A stretch of DNA of 64,000 nucleotides from Polytrichum commune (taxonomy: Eukaryota > Streptophyta > Polytrichopsida > Polytrichales > Polytrichaceae): positions 37,902,527 to 37,966,526 of the forward strand of contig OX485808.1 in the NCBI GenBank assembly GCA_950295325.1, read 5' to 3'. Shown here in pieces: positions 20,228 to 34,000 of the stretch. The stretch's first letter is position 1, and each line of letters opens with the position of its first letter. The translations under genes and the position numbers were made by a program. A model generated the notes under the pieces. The model was given only the letters and a program-made list of their open reading frames with translations. It did not search any database and had not been told where the DNA came from.

Positions 20228-20463
20228 GCGCAGATGTCTGTGTAGATCCCTTGTTGGGGCCGCAACTCGCTCGTACATTGTATGTGAAATAAGTGGAACT
20301 AAAACTTTTTGGACTTTTTGGAAGTTGCTCTGGTTTTGTGGACTTATTTCATGCAAACATGATATGGTGATGGATGTATGCCACTCGGATTCTACTACCT
20401 TGCAACACTGTTGTGTTAGAGAAGTTTCGACTATTTACAACCACATTGAACGTTTGGCATTAT

Positions 20464-20485
20464 CCCACGGGTGTTCACCCGTGGC
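20464..20485 (+). repeat. Palindrome copy downstream of gene 2 stop
   Basis: One copy about 235 bp after the stop codon, in the 3' region or in an intron leading to the exons at 20697-21257. Confidence 0.85.
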
Positions 20486-20696
20486 AATGTGGTGGTTGAT
20501 TCAATGAATGTACCAGAACACTTGGACAATGTTAGTTGACAACTTGGGAGTTTGGGTTGTTATGGGGAACATTAATATGTAGGACTTAGTCGGCTATAAT
20601 TCAATTATTTTTGCACATGTTCATCTTGCACCCACTGGCTCCTCTTGCATATAATGTCCTGCTTCCATGGAATCTTATGTTCTTGTACCATAACAG

Positions 20697-21257
20697 CATT
20701 CCCCATTTCCAACGCGACCTAAGAACTATATTGCCACTCCACCTCGCGGACACCGTCCTCCGGATGCTAACGCCGACTTCGCCGAAGTGACATCTCCATG
20801 CCCTAAGGTAATTTATTTTCCACATGAATCTCATTTTTTGTGGTTGTGTTTCGTCCTGGGGATTCTAATATCATTTTGGCCTATGTTGTGTTAGACACAT
20901 ATGCTCCAAACAAGCGATGTTGCGCTTGCGGTGGCTGTTCCGGTCGCGGTCGTGGTTGCAGCTCCGGTCACACGCGCTCGTGTGAAGAGACACCTTTCTC
21001 TCCAAACCACACAGCCTAGTGAGCCCACGGGCTCGGGAAATAGTTCTGGATGTTGGAGGTGTAGTTCACCCAATACCACCTCATCCATGTCTGATTACAT
21101 GGCTGCAAGGGTGAAACAACTTCGAGAAGCTACAGCTTTGACGGCGGAGAAAAAACGGCTTGAAGAACTCAAGTGCAAGCAATGTAGTGTAGCTCAAAGG
21201 ATACCCCATGACAAGATGTTGAAAATGATTACTGATTCATACTCCTCTTGTAGATAG
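20697..21257 (+). CDS. Two terminal exons of an unresolved gene or of a gene 2 isoform
   Basis: Exon 20697-20807 (acceptor AACAG, donor GTAATT, 37 codons, Pro-rich with RPKNYIATPPRGHRPPD) joins in phase 0 to exon 20895-21257 (acceptor TTAG). The second exon encodes an Ala/Val-rich stretch, a Ser/Thr/Cys-rich linker and a C-terminal helix (MAARVKQLREATALTAEKKR) that could form a coiled coil, ending in a stop at 21255-21257. An in-frame stop lies directly upstream of the first acceptor, so an earlier exon is needed. It is on the same strand as gene 2 with palindromes around it, so alternative splicing past the gene 2 stop is possible; the donor I tested (20213) does not fit the phase. No family recognised. 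Confidence 0.4.
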
Positions 21258-21281
21258 CCGGACCTTTATGGTTATAGATTG

Positions 21282-21820
21282 TCTACGGGTGTTCACCCGT
21301 GGATACAACAATTCATCTACTTTGTGACATATTTTGTTCACACTGTGCCAATTTTTATCAAATCCAAATGATGTTTTGACCCTTAGTTGTGTAGTCGGGT
21401 ATGACTTGTAGACCTTCCTGCAAGTGTTATGGATCTTGCATCGTGTGTTGCATGCCGTTGGTTGGTCACGGGCGTTCACCCGTGGTTGGATGTTTTTGTA
21501 TTAAGTGCCCATGATGGTTTTTATGATTACACCCATTATATTTGCATACATTTGTTCACATGCGCATGGTTGTTCCTTAGTGGTGTCGACTTATGTTGTG
21601 TTATGGATATAGGTTCATCTGTTGCGGGGTGTTGGTTGGTCACGAGTGAACACCCGTGGTTACAGGTGGGCTAAGTTTCACTTTCGGCAAGTACAAGGCA
21701 TTCATCTCACTTATATATATACACCAATGTGCATGAAATAGTGTGTTAGTCTATGTCAATGACCTTCCTCTTGTTCTAAACCTTGTCAATGATGGCAATT
21801 CACGGGTATTTACCCGTGAA
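21282..21820 (+). repeat. Last four palindrome copies
   Basis: Diverged copies lie at about 21282, 21466, 21639 (centre AA) and 21800 (arms TCACGGGTA / TACCCGTGA). Divergence increases rightward and no further copy was seen from 21821 to 64000. Sequence around 21445-21490 and 21625-21665 is itself duplicated (GTTGGTTGGTCACG). Confidence 0.8.
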
Positions 21821-24800
21821 GCACGTTCCCAATGCACGTTCCCATCGGTACGAATTGTCTCATAATGGTCCAATTGGCTCATTTTAGTTAATATCCCCAT
21901 CTTGCCAATATATTGTAGGCTATGTTTAGGATGACTTCATGTTATTGTCATCCATATATTGAATCGAGACAATGGAAAGTCTCAAATTACTTAATATAGT
22001 GTTTCTATTTAATTGTTGTTGGTAAAAAGAAGATATATAATAAAAAAATTATGGCATTGCATAACTCCAATTGTAAGTGCCACCAATGAATAGTGTCGTG
22101 CTGATGAATCAAATCTCAATATGGAACCCACGACACAAGCAAGGATGTCTTCCTTTTAAGAAGCAAAGTGCAAATGTTGATGGACCCTAAAAAATATAGG
22201 GCAGGGACACTTTGTCTACCTGAATGGAAATTCCAAATCAATTTTTCGAAGTTTCACCTCGAAACATGTTTTTTTATAGTATCTTTCACCTTACAATCCA
22301 TGTGTTCACAAAGTGGAAAGTTGAAGGTCCATAATTCACCCTTTGGCTAAAAACACACTAGGTACATGATGAAGGGATAACATTTTGTGACACCTATGCA
22401 AAGAAAGTGTATATATATATACAATTCAATGGTTTTTGAAAAAAATTAAATCTAATTTCTTCTAAATTGAGGGTCACGGACCCAAATTTAGTTTGTTTAG
22501 ACCAATTGCATTGATTTTGTAACAAACTTGGGAGAAACAAGAATGAATGGGTGCCTATAAGCATATCTCTCATCCGTCCATGTTGGAAAACCTACCCTTC
22601 TATATTTGTGGTTGATTCTTGGGGCGGGCACTTAAGGCCCATTCACATGGGGGTTCAAGTTTCAAGTTCCACTCATGTTAGCAAGTTCCAACATGGAGGG
22701 AAGGTCCGAACTATTGAGCCTCAAGAAACCATTAAAATATGGTGTATTATCATTGAAGACATGTATTGATTATTTAATGCAAAAACATTCGTAAGACTTG
22801 TTTTAAGAGTTGGGTCTAGCTTTTTGCTTGACCCAACTCTCAACACAAGTCTCACCTCCAAAAAAGTGTTGCCATGTAGGTATCCCTGTCATACTTAGGA
22901 CTTTGGACTTGGGACCCCGCTTGGGAAGCGCACTCATTGTTAAAAGTATGGACACACGTGGGTGCACGAAAGGGGTATCAATTGTGCCTAGGGGTTACAA
23001 AATATACATAAGGTATGGGTATTATTTATTCTAACTTTGTAAGTATACTAGGCATATTATTCATACAATCCTAGTTGTAGTTCTATGTTTAAGTTCATAG
23101 TCAATTATAATGAAGTGCATAATCTATAAGAGGTCCAAATGAATATTTCATCCAATATGTGAACCACATTCATCCATAAAATTTAAGGTTTAGGATGAGA
23201 GGGGGAAAATCACTTTTTGGAAGCCCTAAGGGTTTCTTATTGTGGACCTTGCAGGTGAAGCGAGGGTGTAGCTCGTAGGTGGTTTTTCTTCTCTTCTTCT
23301 TGTGGTTGCTTCTTGTTCCAATATATGTCTTGTCATGGTCACCGGCTCCTACAATCCCCAATCTTATTTTTTAGGTGTTGCTTATATTGTCCAAGGATAG
23401 GCTCACAAAGAATTAAGTCTAGTTTGTTATATGCCAAACCTAAAGTTCGTTTGTCTAGAGACGGTGATGATGATTATTCATTGAAATTGGGATGTGATTG
23501 TACGGTATCATTTATCTCTCATGGAGTACTTGAAGGAGTCAAGAAGAGAGGGAGAAAAACAAGTTGGCCAAAACATTAACCACCAAGACTTGGTATTTGA
23601 GAAAGTTCTATAGGATGCACCGCAAAATTGGCAATAGGTGGATTGAGTATTGACAACCAATAGACCTCTTGGACTGGCCTTCTCATATGGAAATAGGGTT
23701 ATGCTGGTATCACATTAAGAATGGGTCAATGTGAATCTATGATTTGACGGATCATTTGATGGTAGAGTTAGAAACCATCATGGCATTAGCTACAATAACT
23801 TATATTGGAAAACCAAATTTGGACGAATTGCATCCAATGGATGAACAAATTTTCAATGATAAATAAATATGTCTTGGGTGCAAGCATGGTAAAGTGGACC
23901 AAAAAAATGCTCTAGTACACTAAAACCATAATGTTTTTGGTCAAAGGCCTTAAAGTAGTAGCAAAACGTTGTTTAAATTGGATTTCTTTTCATGATGATC
24001 TTTGTTCTGTGTTGAATACTCAAATGTAGAAAATGAAGTTGAAATCTTCAATACTTATCATTAAAAGCATTTCAAATGTTGCTCACTAGATTAAGATTTT
24101 GCAAATTTTGGTATCAAATCATAAAATGAGTAATCTCCAACCTAAGCACCAATTTTATGGTGCTTTCATCGGATGAATGAGAGGTACGTTCGTATGCAAC
24201 AATCTCCTCTCACCCTTGAAAAAGCAAGTTTTTCCACACCCCCATGACATGTGGCAAAATGCACATCAATGGCCATAATGATGCCACAAGCTAAATAAGA
24301 TGCAAATATTTTCAATGAAATAGTGATTGAACATGGAAGATCAATGTGGTGAACATTAATCCTCTCATTACTGCACCCTCGGGGGGGGGGGTAGTCATTG
24401 GTTGGAGTAGCAATATACGTGCGAACAAATGATAGGGTATTTTAAAAACATGGGGGCAAAAAAATATAAATGGACTTAAGAGTAATATAGGGTATCAAAA
24501 ATGGCACTGGACATCTTTAAAGTATTATAGGGTATGTAATAATATGTAATTTGGAATTATAAGTAATGCGAGCCATTTTTCTATTAACCCAAAGTAGAAA
24601 TTTACATAATGATAGCATGTGAAAAAAAAATGAGAGTAATACCCCCTATAAAATAGTGGTTGTTCGCACCTATATCCTTAACTTTTTAACACACTGCCCC
24701 CCCCCCCCCGAGACTGCACCCAACTTAGATTATTCTTGCCTATCGAGTTAACTTAGGGCCACTTCACACATGAGCCAAGAGCCGTGACCATGAAATTATG

Positions 24801-27800
24801 GGAGCCCAAAAGAAGTATCCAAGGGCCGTCCCACGACACTTCCAGAATTATGTAGTCTTGTCACATACCCTCAAAGTGTCGTATGAAATCATATGTGACC
24901 CGGCCCTCAACCAAATGATATTGTCAATGAATTTCTATGCATGTAGAGTCCTCACACATGAGAAAATCAAATAATTCAATGGTTGTGAGATTTCAAAGTG
25001 CTATAGTCTTCCGGTTTTATATTCGACCTACCTCCACGAGGTGGTTTTTGAAAATAGTCCAAATGACCATGAAACATGACCCATTTGATACCATGTAGGA
25101 ATCCATATAGACTTTACATTCATCTTGTCTTCACATACTCCGTTGGTCCCTCAAGCGAACGGTGAAGCGGACTTGGTCCGGCTCCACCATTTCCACCAAT
25201 GAGAGTGCTCAAAGTGTACTGGTCATGGGCCCTCAGTCTTGGGTGTGAAGTGGCCCTTAGCAAGCTGTTGTGAACTGCAAAAACATGTCAAGCAATGGGC
25301 AGTGTTAGGCTCTGTGGCCCTTCGGGCAGCTCCAACCCTCTAACGCTGCCGGTTCGGAAAAATCCCTTCCCTCATGTCTTTTCATGTGGCCGACGTGCCC
25401 ACATATCCCATAATTAGTGCGCTCAACCATTTAAGGTCCAAAATCCCATGTAAACCCTCGCTTTGACTCTTCTAATCAAGTCATTGGCCCCGTGTTCATC
25501 AGCAAAATGCCACATTAAGCAATACAACATTAACTTATTGCACTTTTGACGGGGGGTGCATTGGAATTCTGTACTTGTAGCATGTGCTGCACATTAGAAT
25601 GTTAGTTGTGATTGTGGTTTACAAACATATACATAGGGTCATAATGATCTTTTCCTTGGCAATGTAAAATTGTTACATGTATATAGTGCATTATGGAACA
25701 TTGAACCCGTACTACGTAAATTGACAACGAGGGCATACATGTGCAAACGTTATAGAACCTTAGGTATGGCTTGAGTTGGAAATAATTATCTAGCATCTTC
25801 ATAATTCATCCAATCTATGGAGGTTCATTCATTGTCTTCATCCATCACCAACCCAAAACCCTCTAAGGGTTTGAGGTTTGATTTCGCAGTGATGGGGGGT
25901 CAAGAATAAGACTTGTTCATCATGGTAGACTTGAAAATGGTAATCGAGTTGGCTACAATGACATTCATGATAGGAAACTGTTTGTATGGGTTACATCCCA
26001 TGGATGAAAGATTCTCACACGACTGCATCAAACAATAATAAGTTGGTTTTCCTACAAATATTGGAGGCTTCTTCTTTGCATTTGTTACAATTGTTACCCC
26101 CCGCCTTTCCTATACATATGATGCGGTATTATCTATGTGGTATAGTACATTCATCATGCTACTTCTTAGGGCTTGGGATCCGTGGCATCCATGGAAAATC
26201 ATCCATCATGGATGGAGGGCCTCCAATTAAAAAAAGTCCCCTACAAGATTGAGGGCCATTTCAATCCACTTTGAAACTACTAGACTAATTGGGGGTCTCT
26301 GAATAAATTTCCAAAGTCAAATTGTCCAAAAATAGTCATTTATAATATAAGTCACTACGTTTTCACCTTTGCAATGGATGAGTGTATGTACATACACAAA
26401 TCCCTAGCCACTTCTTAGCTATAACTATGTACATATACCATTTTCTATGCACACCCAAAACCCTATATAGGGGTATTAGATTGAAGGTGACTCATCCACT
26501 CAACGTATGTTTTTAGCAAAGAGTGCAACCCCCCCCCCCCCACTGTCAACAGTCATGTTCTCAACAATCCCAAGTCCATGGCTAGTAGGGTTTGAAGCCC
26601 TAGGAAGAAAGGAACATTCTCTTGGGTCGGGTCAAAGATTGGGGGGGGCCCTGGGGTGTTCCAGGACATGCAGTGCCCTTATCTACCCAACTGGCTTCCC
26701 AATAATATGTTGAGTTGATTTAGGGGATGTTTACATCATGGACCATGAAGGTGTCCCTTACTCCTCTAAAATATTTGATTGGCCATTGAACTTGTTCTAG
26801 GACCACTTCAATTCATACCAAGATTTTTTTTTAAGAGTGACCATGGAACTTGAGGTCCCCAAAAGGCCTCTTTTCAAGCCTATATTATCCACTATCATGA
26901 TTCAACGGGTTTGTGATGAGAGAGACAAAAGAGGTTTGCTCGCTGCAAATGTCAACGGACCATGGCAAAGAAACGCTGCTATACTATTTTTTGAATCGGG
27001 GTTTTTGTTTTTTATTTTATTTTTGGTTTGTGCCAATCGTTACCATAGTTACGAGGAAAGAAGGGGAGAAGGTCAAACATGAAGAAAAATCCCAAAATTG
27101 TCCTTTTTGGACATATATTAAAGAGAATCAACACATCCACTTTTTGGTGCATGGTCACTTGTCTTGGTCCATTTTCAGTTTACACTTAGTGAGGGGCCCA
27201 AAGCAATGCTCAGAAGAGCCAACATGCAATGTAAAATAAGCCAATCAAACTTGGCAAAAAAAAAAAATGAAAATTGAATACATAGGCCGTATAACCGACG
27301 GTAAAATAGAAAGTATAGGAAAATGACTAGTCCAATGAAAAAAAATGATGGTAAATTAGGTATTTGATATCAAGAGGATGCGGAAATTGGACAGACTCCC
27401 AAGGGTATGGGCAATTCTTCGGTGGGTCTCATGAGGGTATGCCCCCGAGGGTATGGGTGGTCCTTAGCTAGGTTTCCATCTAATAATTACCAAACCTTCT
27501 ACGCATCCTATAAACCCTCCCAACAAATGAAACCTTTATTGGAGCTAATTTTCTTGCTCCACCTCGTCATTTTATAATTTCAACTTAGGTGTGTTCAAAC
27601 AACACACCATAATCACCATCAAGATTCAATGCAGTATCATGATTTGCAGTTGTAAGGAGCTTAAGTTCCATATATAAATTGCCAACCTCAATACGAGTCA
27701 ATCGATCTTGAGATAATGTTGGATTGACAATTGACTAACAAACACATTTTTGGAAATTCTAGAATCCCTACCTCCACATAAGCCACAATGAACTTCACAT

Positions 27801-28051
27801 TAGAAGAACTTATGCTTTAAAATCTAGTGACACTACCATACAAATACAAATGTTGGACATGTTTTGAAAGTCCTCCATACATGTGCAAAGCTTCGAGTTT
27901 TAATTTGTGTAGCATATGTATACATAATATGGCAAAGTTTCATATAACATCATCAATGCACATTCATTGATACGTGTTCCAGATGGAGCGTGCATTGTAT
28001 GAAGAGGCGAACGAAATATAAGACGTTGAACTAACAACTTGAAGATCTTTC
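21821..28051. other. Gene-free repeat-rich stretch
   Basis: No supported gene. Homopolymer tracts (poly-G near 24382-24391, poly-C near 24700-24711, 26529-26540) and diverged repeats shared with the left region (23877-23975; 24480-24710) were seen. 24730-25560 is a GC-richer block with some resemblance to 42700-43290 (both contain a GGTCCAAAATCC segment after a CCCATA segment). Confidence 0.5.
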
Positions 28052-31000
28052 TCAACTCCTGCCATTTGCTAGCAAGTCCGAGTTGCTTAATTCAATGCTA
28101 CCATTCGTCGATCTCTTCTTTGGAAGAAGGGCTCTTGTGATGCTTGCACCTGCACTTGAAGATGATGGGTCTCCATATAAAGGCTCCTTGCTGAAATCGG
28201 TGTCAAGGTCATTGAATCTCAATTTGTAGTCTGCCCATGATTCAGTATTCGTATCCTCGATCGTGAGTTTGATGTCTGAATCTCCCACGAGCATTGACAC
28301 CACGCTGAGCATTGTCGGGCGCTTCTCTGGCTGCGTTTGCACACACAACAGAGCCGTTTCGAGCACACGCCGAATTTCCATCGCATCGTCGGGATGCACA
28401 TGGAGTCTTGGGTCCACGAGACCCATCAGATCCTTACTGTTCTGCTTATACAGTTTCAAAGCCTGCACATGGATAAGTTTGCAATAGAAACGATTAATAA
28501 GCCATTGTGGGTTTTTTCTTTTCTTACTAACCACTTTCGACCGATGAATGGTGAGAGCCGACCACTTGTTACAGGTGAACCGGCTGAGTTTGAGAAATAA
28601 GCGGTCGAAGCTCGAGGCTTCAGGAAAATTACCGATCCTTTCAGAGAATGTATGGAATATACCTCAAAATAATGAAGAAACCCCGAAAGATCACAACATG
28701 TAACCAGTTGGACTTGGAAATGTGACTAGGATTTCGACCAATTATGCCCAAAACACTGCTTAGGACTTCAAGGGAGGACACAAACAATCGCCGATTTTGC
28801 AACTGATATCCCTTGACTTCGAATTACAGCTTCCTGATTACACCATGGTGTTGAGATGTACAATGTTTGTGAGGATTTCAGGGGAGATTGTGTAGCAACG
28901 ACACCTCAAGACATGTGAGAGTATGTGTTCTACTTTGTTATTGTCAAATTTTGATAAGGAGTTGTCACCGACTTTATCTTCATGATATTTTGATCAAACT
29001 TCATACATTAGGTTGACATTTGACTCAACATACATACAAAATCTTATTTGAGAGATTACTGTATTGCTTTGGGTGTTAACTTCTTGATGTTGAGCTTGTG
29101 AAAAACAAATTCGCATCACATGTCATTCAGTGAAGGGTCATGCTATGTATGTAGTTTTGGATCCCACTTTAAACAATGACATGCAAAGATCTTTCTATGA
29201 GTTATACAATGTGCATTGATGGTTCCAAGCAATACATAGAAATGTTAATCATAGTAGTCAAATTGAAAAATAAATATAACTCACATAATTAGGAAGATAC
29301 ACTTCATCCTCAGGCAAGCTGGAAACAATATTTCGCCTCCCGCTAACGATTTCCAAAAGTAGAACTCCAAAACTAAAAACATCAGCCTTTTCACTGAGTT
29401 GGCCCCAAAGTGAATACTCAGGCGCCACATAACCTCTGCCATGCAAATGGAATGAATTCAATTATCAAACATAAAACATTTTTTTTTCATGTGATTGGTG
29501 GTGGTGGGATGTTGCTGCACATTACATTATTCAAGATGCCATAACATCTATGTCCATAAATAAAATTCATGAATAAGTAAATAAAATTGGACCTTTCCAA
29601 CATATGAATTATTTGTTGTTTTGGCATGATGAGGATCACTTTGTAATGTGAAGGCGTGGAACAAAGTTATTCAAATTCAAGCTTAGCATTGGGATTTGCA
29701 ACTTACTTGGTACCAGCAAGTTGTTGAGTCATGATCTTGGATTTTTCATCCAAAATTGGTCGAGCTAAGCCAAAATCTGCAATCTTTGGATTAAGGTCCT
29801 TGTCCAACAAGATGTTGCTAGCTTTAATATCTCGATGAATAATTTTTGGTTTAGTTGATGAATGCAGATAGAATAAGCCATGAGCCACTCCCAAACATAT
29901 ATTATAACGTGTTTTCCAGCTCATAACCATTCCATTTCCATGTGCACCTACAAGTAAACAATTCAAGAATGTTGCATTAGTAGTTGTACTTGGTTTTGCT
30001 ACATAAATTGCAACAATTGATATAAACCAAATCAAATAACCATGCTTCCAAATAAATTTTGATGTGAGCAATGTATTAGTTTTGTAGATGGCGATCCATA
30101 TGGTTTCAAGGTAAAATCAATATTTAATATTCTCCAACAATTTCAGAAACATTCTTACTGATGTGAGAATGAACAAGTTAACTCTTGCAAATCATAAAAC
30201 TTGAATGCACTTACTGAGTAGAATCTTGTCCAAATCTTGATTGTCGACATACTCATAAATCAAGAGCATCTCTTTCCCATTCAAGCAATAACCTTTTAGG
30301 TTCACTAAGTTGCGGTGTTGAAGGTTGATGATGAGAATAACTTCATTGATAAACTCATCACATGCTTTTTGGTTCTTCAAGAAGAGTTGTTTCACAGCGA
30401 CAACATTGTTGTCAGATAATATGCCCTGTCAAAAACAAGAACCAAACTCTCAACATTTGCCAACTAAGGAATTCACATATAGTAATAATTATTAAGATCT
30501 CAACTTCAAAGTAATACACTCTAGTTAAGAAAAAACCTTGTAGACTGCCCCATAAGCTCCTGCTCCTAACTTCCTATCTTTTGAAAAGTTTTTTGTAGCT
30601 GTTCGTAGCTTTTGATAGTCAAATCGTTTTGGATTCACGTCCGCTTCATTGAACCCTACAAATTCATCAAGTTGTCAGCAAGAAAAGCTTATTTCAAGAA
30701 ATTCATTAATATATCATCCAAAAACATGAGGATTTAACTTGAATTCATTATGAGATTTTACCTTGTACAATAATATATGAAAATCCAATAATATGTACAA
30801 AGTCAATTCAAAGCCATTGCAAGATAATTCATGTTAAACCACCAATGATGAAAAGAAGTCTATCTATTCATTTTTCTATTCACCGTTGGTTAATTAAACA
30901 TCAAAAAATTGTAGCCATCTATCAACTAATTTGCAAGTCTTAAATACTAGCTATTAAACATTTACTATCCTATTCTTTGAGATAAGCATATTGATGGTTT

Positions 31001-34000
31001 GAGTTCGATCAACTTACTTTTCATAACGTCATGTAGATGTTTTCTACTGCGATGAAGTAGGACCACAAAGATGATGACCAAAAGAATCACTATTGATCCA
31101 CTCACGCTTGTGGCTATTATGATCACCTTTATAGTATTGTTTCTTGTTGAAGATACTGCAATGTCAAGATTGTCAATACAACATCATGTCAAAGCAAAAT
31201 GAAATATATTGGCTTCATGTTGATAATCAAAATGATATAATGATATGAAAAGACTAAACATCACAATCATCAATAATTAAGAATTAGTGATGCAAATGTT
31301 GGAGTTCAATGTCACTTTAAGTGACAGAGTGCAAAATTATGAGGTCCATATGTATTTTATGTCTTTTTGAGTTGAAAATAATAACTCTATATGAATCGGT
31401 GATATACTAGTTTGTCATAATAGATTAAACGTCTAAAATAATACTACTACAAAATAGAAAAATAGTGCAACAACAATAAATGTGTCATGAATATTACGTT
31501 AACTATATTGATCCAGAAGAACTGTTTTTGAATTATTTTATAATAATTGGATTGTTAAATCAATGTCAAGGACTCCACTCAATCACTAAGTTAACTAATT
31601 TAATTCTCACACCATGCAATGATGAAATTGAATAAGTGTCATTTGCATATAGTAAAATGCTCCAAAACATGTACATATGTACCTGGAATAATCATGCATA
31701 TTTGTTTGCAATAACATCTTTCAGCATCAGTTTCCGATTTTGAATCATAATTGCAATATGGATTCCCTTGCAAACTGAACAACACATATTTTGTAAGAAT
31801 GGTATATGTAATGAGATTAACTTCTATATTATTTATTTTTGTCACAAACATTTTAGGCACATTGCCAAGATAAAATCTTTAAAATCTTATGATTTATGCT
31901 AAGTACTATATGACATCCACAAAACAATCAATTTTGATGTGCACATTTTACAAAGTACAACATATATTTTGGTATCAATTTACAACTCTTGCAACATCAT
32001 TGTTATCTACAAGTCACTTTCATATGGCCAATGCTATGTACACAATACATCACACTTTGAAATTTTTTTAAATAAAGCAATGTTATTACATCATCTAAAA
32101 GGTGAACACCTTCTAATTGCCATACTTGGAGCATGCACATTTTTACTTATATATGTACAAAGTTCACCTTTAAAGAAAAAAGAACAACATGTTATCATAT
32201 CCACAACACTTGTATCAAATTAAACAGAGACTTTTGATAATTTATCAACGTGAATGTGGACTTACTAAATTATTGTAGTGACACTCATAATAAGACTTGA
32301 ACTTGTAATAACATTTGTGATGCTGTTATTTTTCAAGCTCAAGACTTGTAGACCTGAAGAAGAAGCGTTGCCAGTCTTTGATTTTTGTGCGATTGAGTTA
32401 AAATTTGAGATATTGTTGATATCCAAAGTGCCACCCAAAGAATTGTAATCAAGGTATCTGCATGTATTTTGCACATAAAAACATCATGATTACATCAACA
32501 ATGTCATGATTGCACATACTATACATAAACATAGGGATCCGACCTAATTCATTCTGTATAGGTATATTTTGGACATGTACATCATGATGTTGGACTACCA
32601 TTTCTAAAGAACATTTCTACCATGATTTCATAATTCGAGTATTACTAGATTGGAGAACTTTGCTTCTCAAAGCCATGCATACACATTCAATAAGAGAAAG
32701 TTCTATCTCATTGATGTCGTCATACGTAATGTTCATTTACATATATCTAAAACAAAGTGGCATCATAAAGTGACAACCTAAAGTTTGAGTATTTGGACAT
32801 TTTCTTCCATCCCCAAATTTTGAAGTTTTGAGGCTTGTAATTGTGTTTTCTGCAAATTACCACAAATTACCTAAATCTAACCCACGCCCAATAATAAAAA
32901 TGCCCGTAATATTGTAGGTACATTGCCCATACACTGTGGGATCCATAAGTTATATCATTAATTTATTGAAAATCAAATTCATCATAATGGCCTATGTCTT
33001 CAGATTGATCCCATTAGTAAATATATTGAAGACTTTCTGGAGTTAGGGTGGACAAAGGAACTTAAGTGAATGTAGGGTTTGCATAACTTACAATTGCTCT
33101 ATTTGAGTCTTTTGTACTAAGGTGCTCCAATCAAGTTGAGGATTGGAACTTGTATTTGTAAGGTTTGAAAGGTCCACCACTCTGATGCTATTTGGAAGTG
33201 TTGTTCCATTGAAAATATTAGGGATCTCCATATTCGTGAGCCCGCTACCGCTAAGATTCCTGCAACCAACGATTTCAAGTTAAACATAGTATGCACTACT
33301 GTCAGATTTGCATTTAACACCTTCTCTTGCGTTGAAATAATTCTGGAAGTATGACTTAACTTTAAAAGAATAGCTTGATCATAAAGGGTCAACAAAAGTG
33401 AGGGCCACATCATAAACTGAACTGGAAACGACGTGATTTGGGAATGTCCTCTTTTTATCTCCTAGTTTCATGTTTTTGAAGATAAAAATTGCGAGAACAT
33501 TGCTAGGTTGGACCCCACGTCGGTGACTGCCAAACTTTCCTTGGCCACAAGCAGGTTTAATGGGGGCTTCTGAATCCCGGATGCTTGGGTGTACTTAATA
33601 ATGATATAATAAAGATCACAACTCTTCAATATTACTTGAGATCTTAAAGAAAACGTCAGTACTACATGTCATAGAGTGGTGGTCAAATGCAAATCTAGAG
33701 TTTCAACAAATGGAACTACGTATAATCTGGAGAAGAAAAACTTACAATGTGTTCAACTTTTGCAACGTGGATATATTTGGCAAAGCACCAGTGAAGGCAT
33801 TGCTTGAGAGATCTCTGCAAATACACATTGATGTTATCATGAAGGTCAGATTCTTATACCTTGAAATTATTGTGCTCTTAGACACTGACTTATTATTACT
33901 TGTAGAATGCACTTGATGTATAAATAACATCAGAGTCAGGATGATATTTCCATATAGGTTCTAGACCTCTACATAAGATTAGTTTAATTTGCATAGATAA

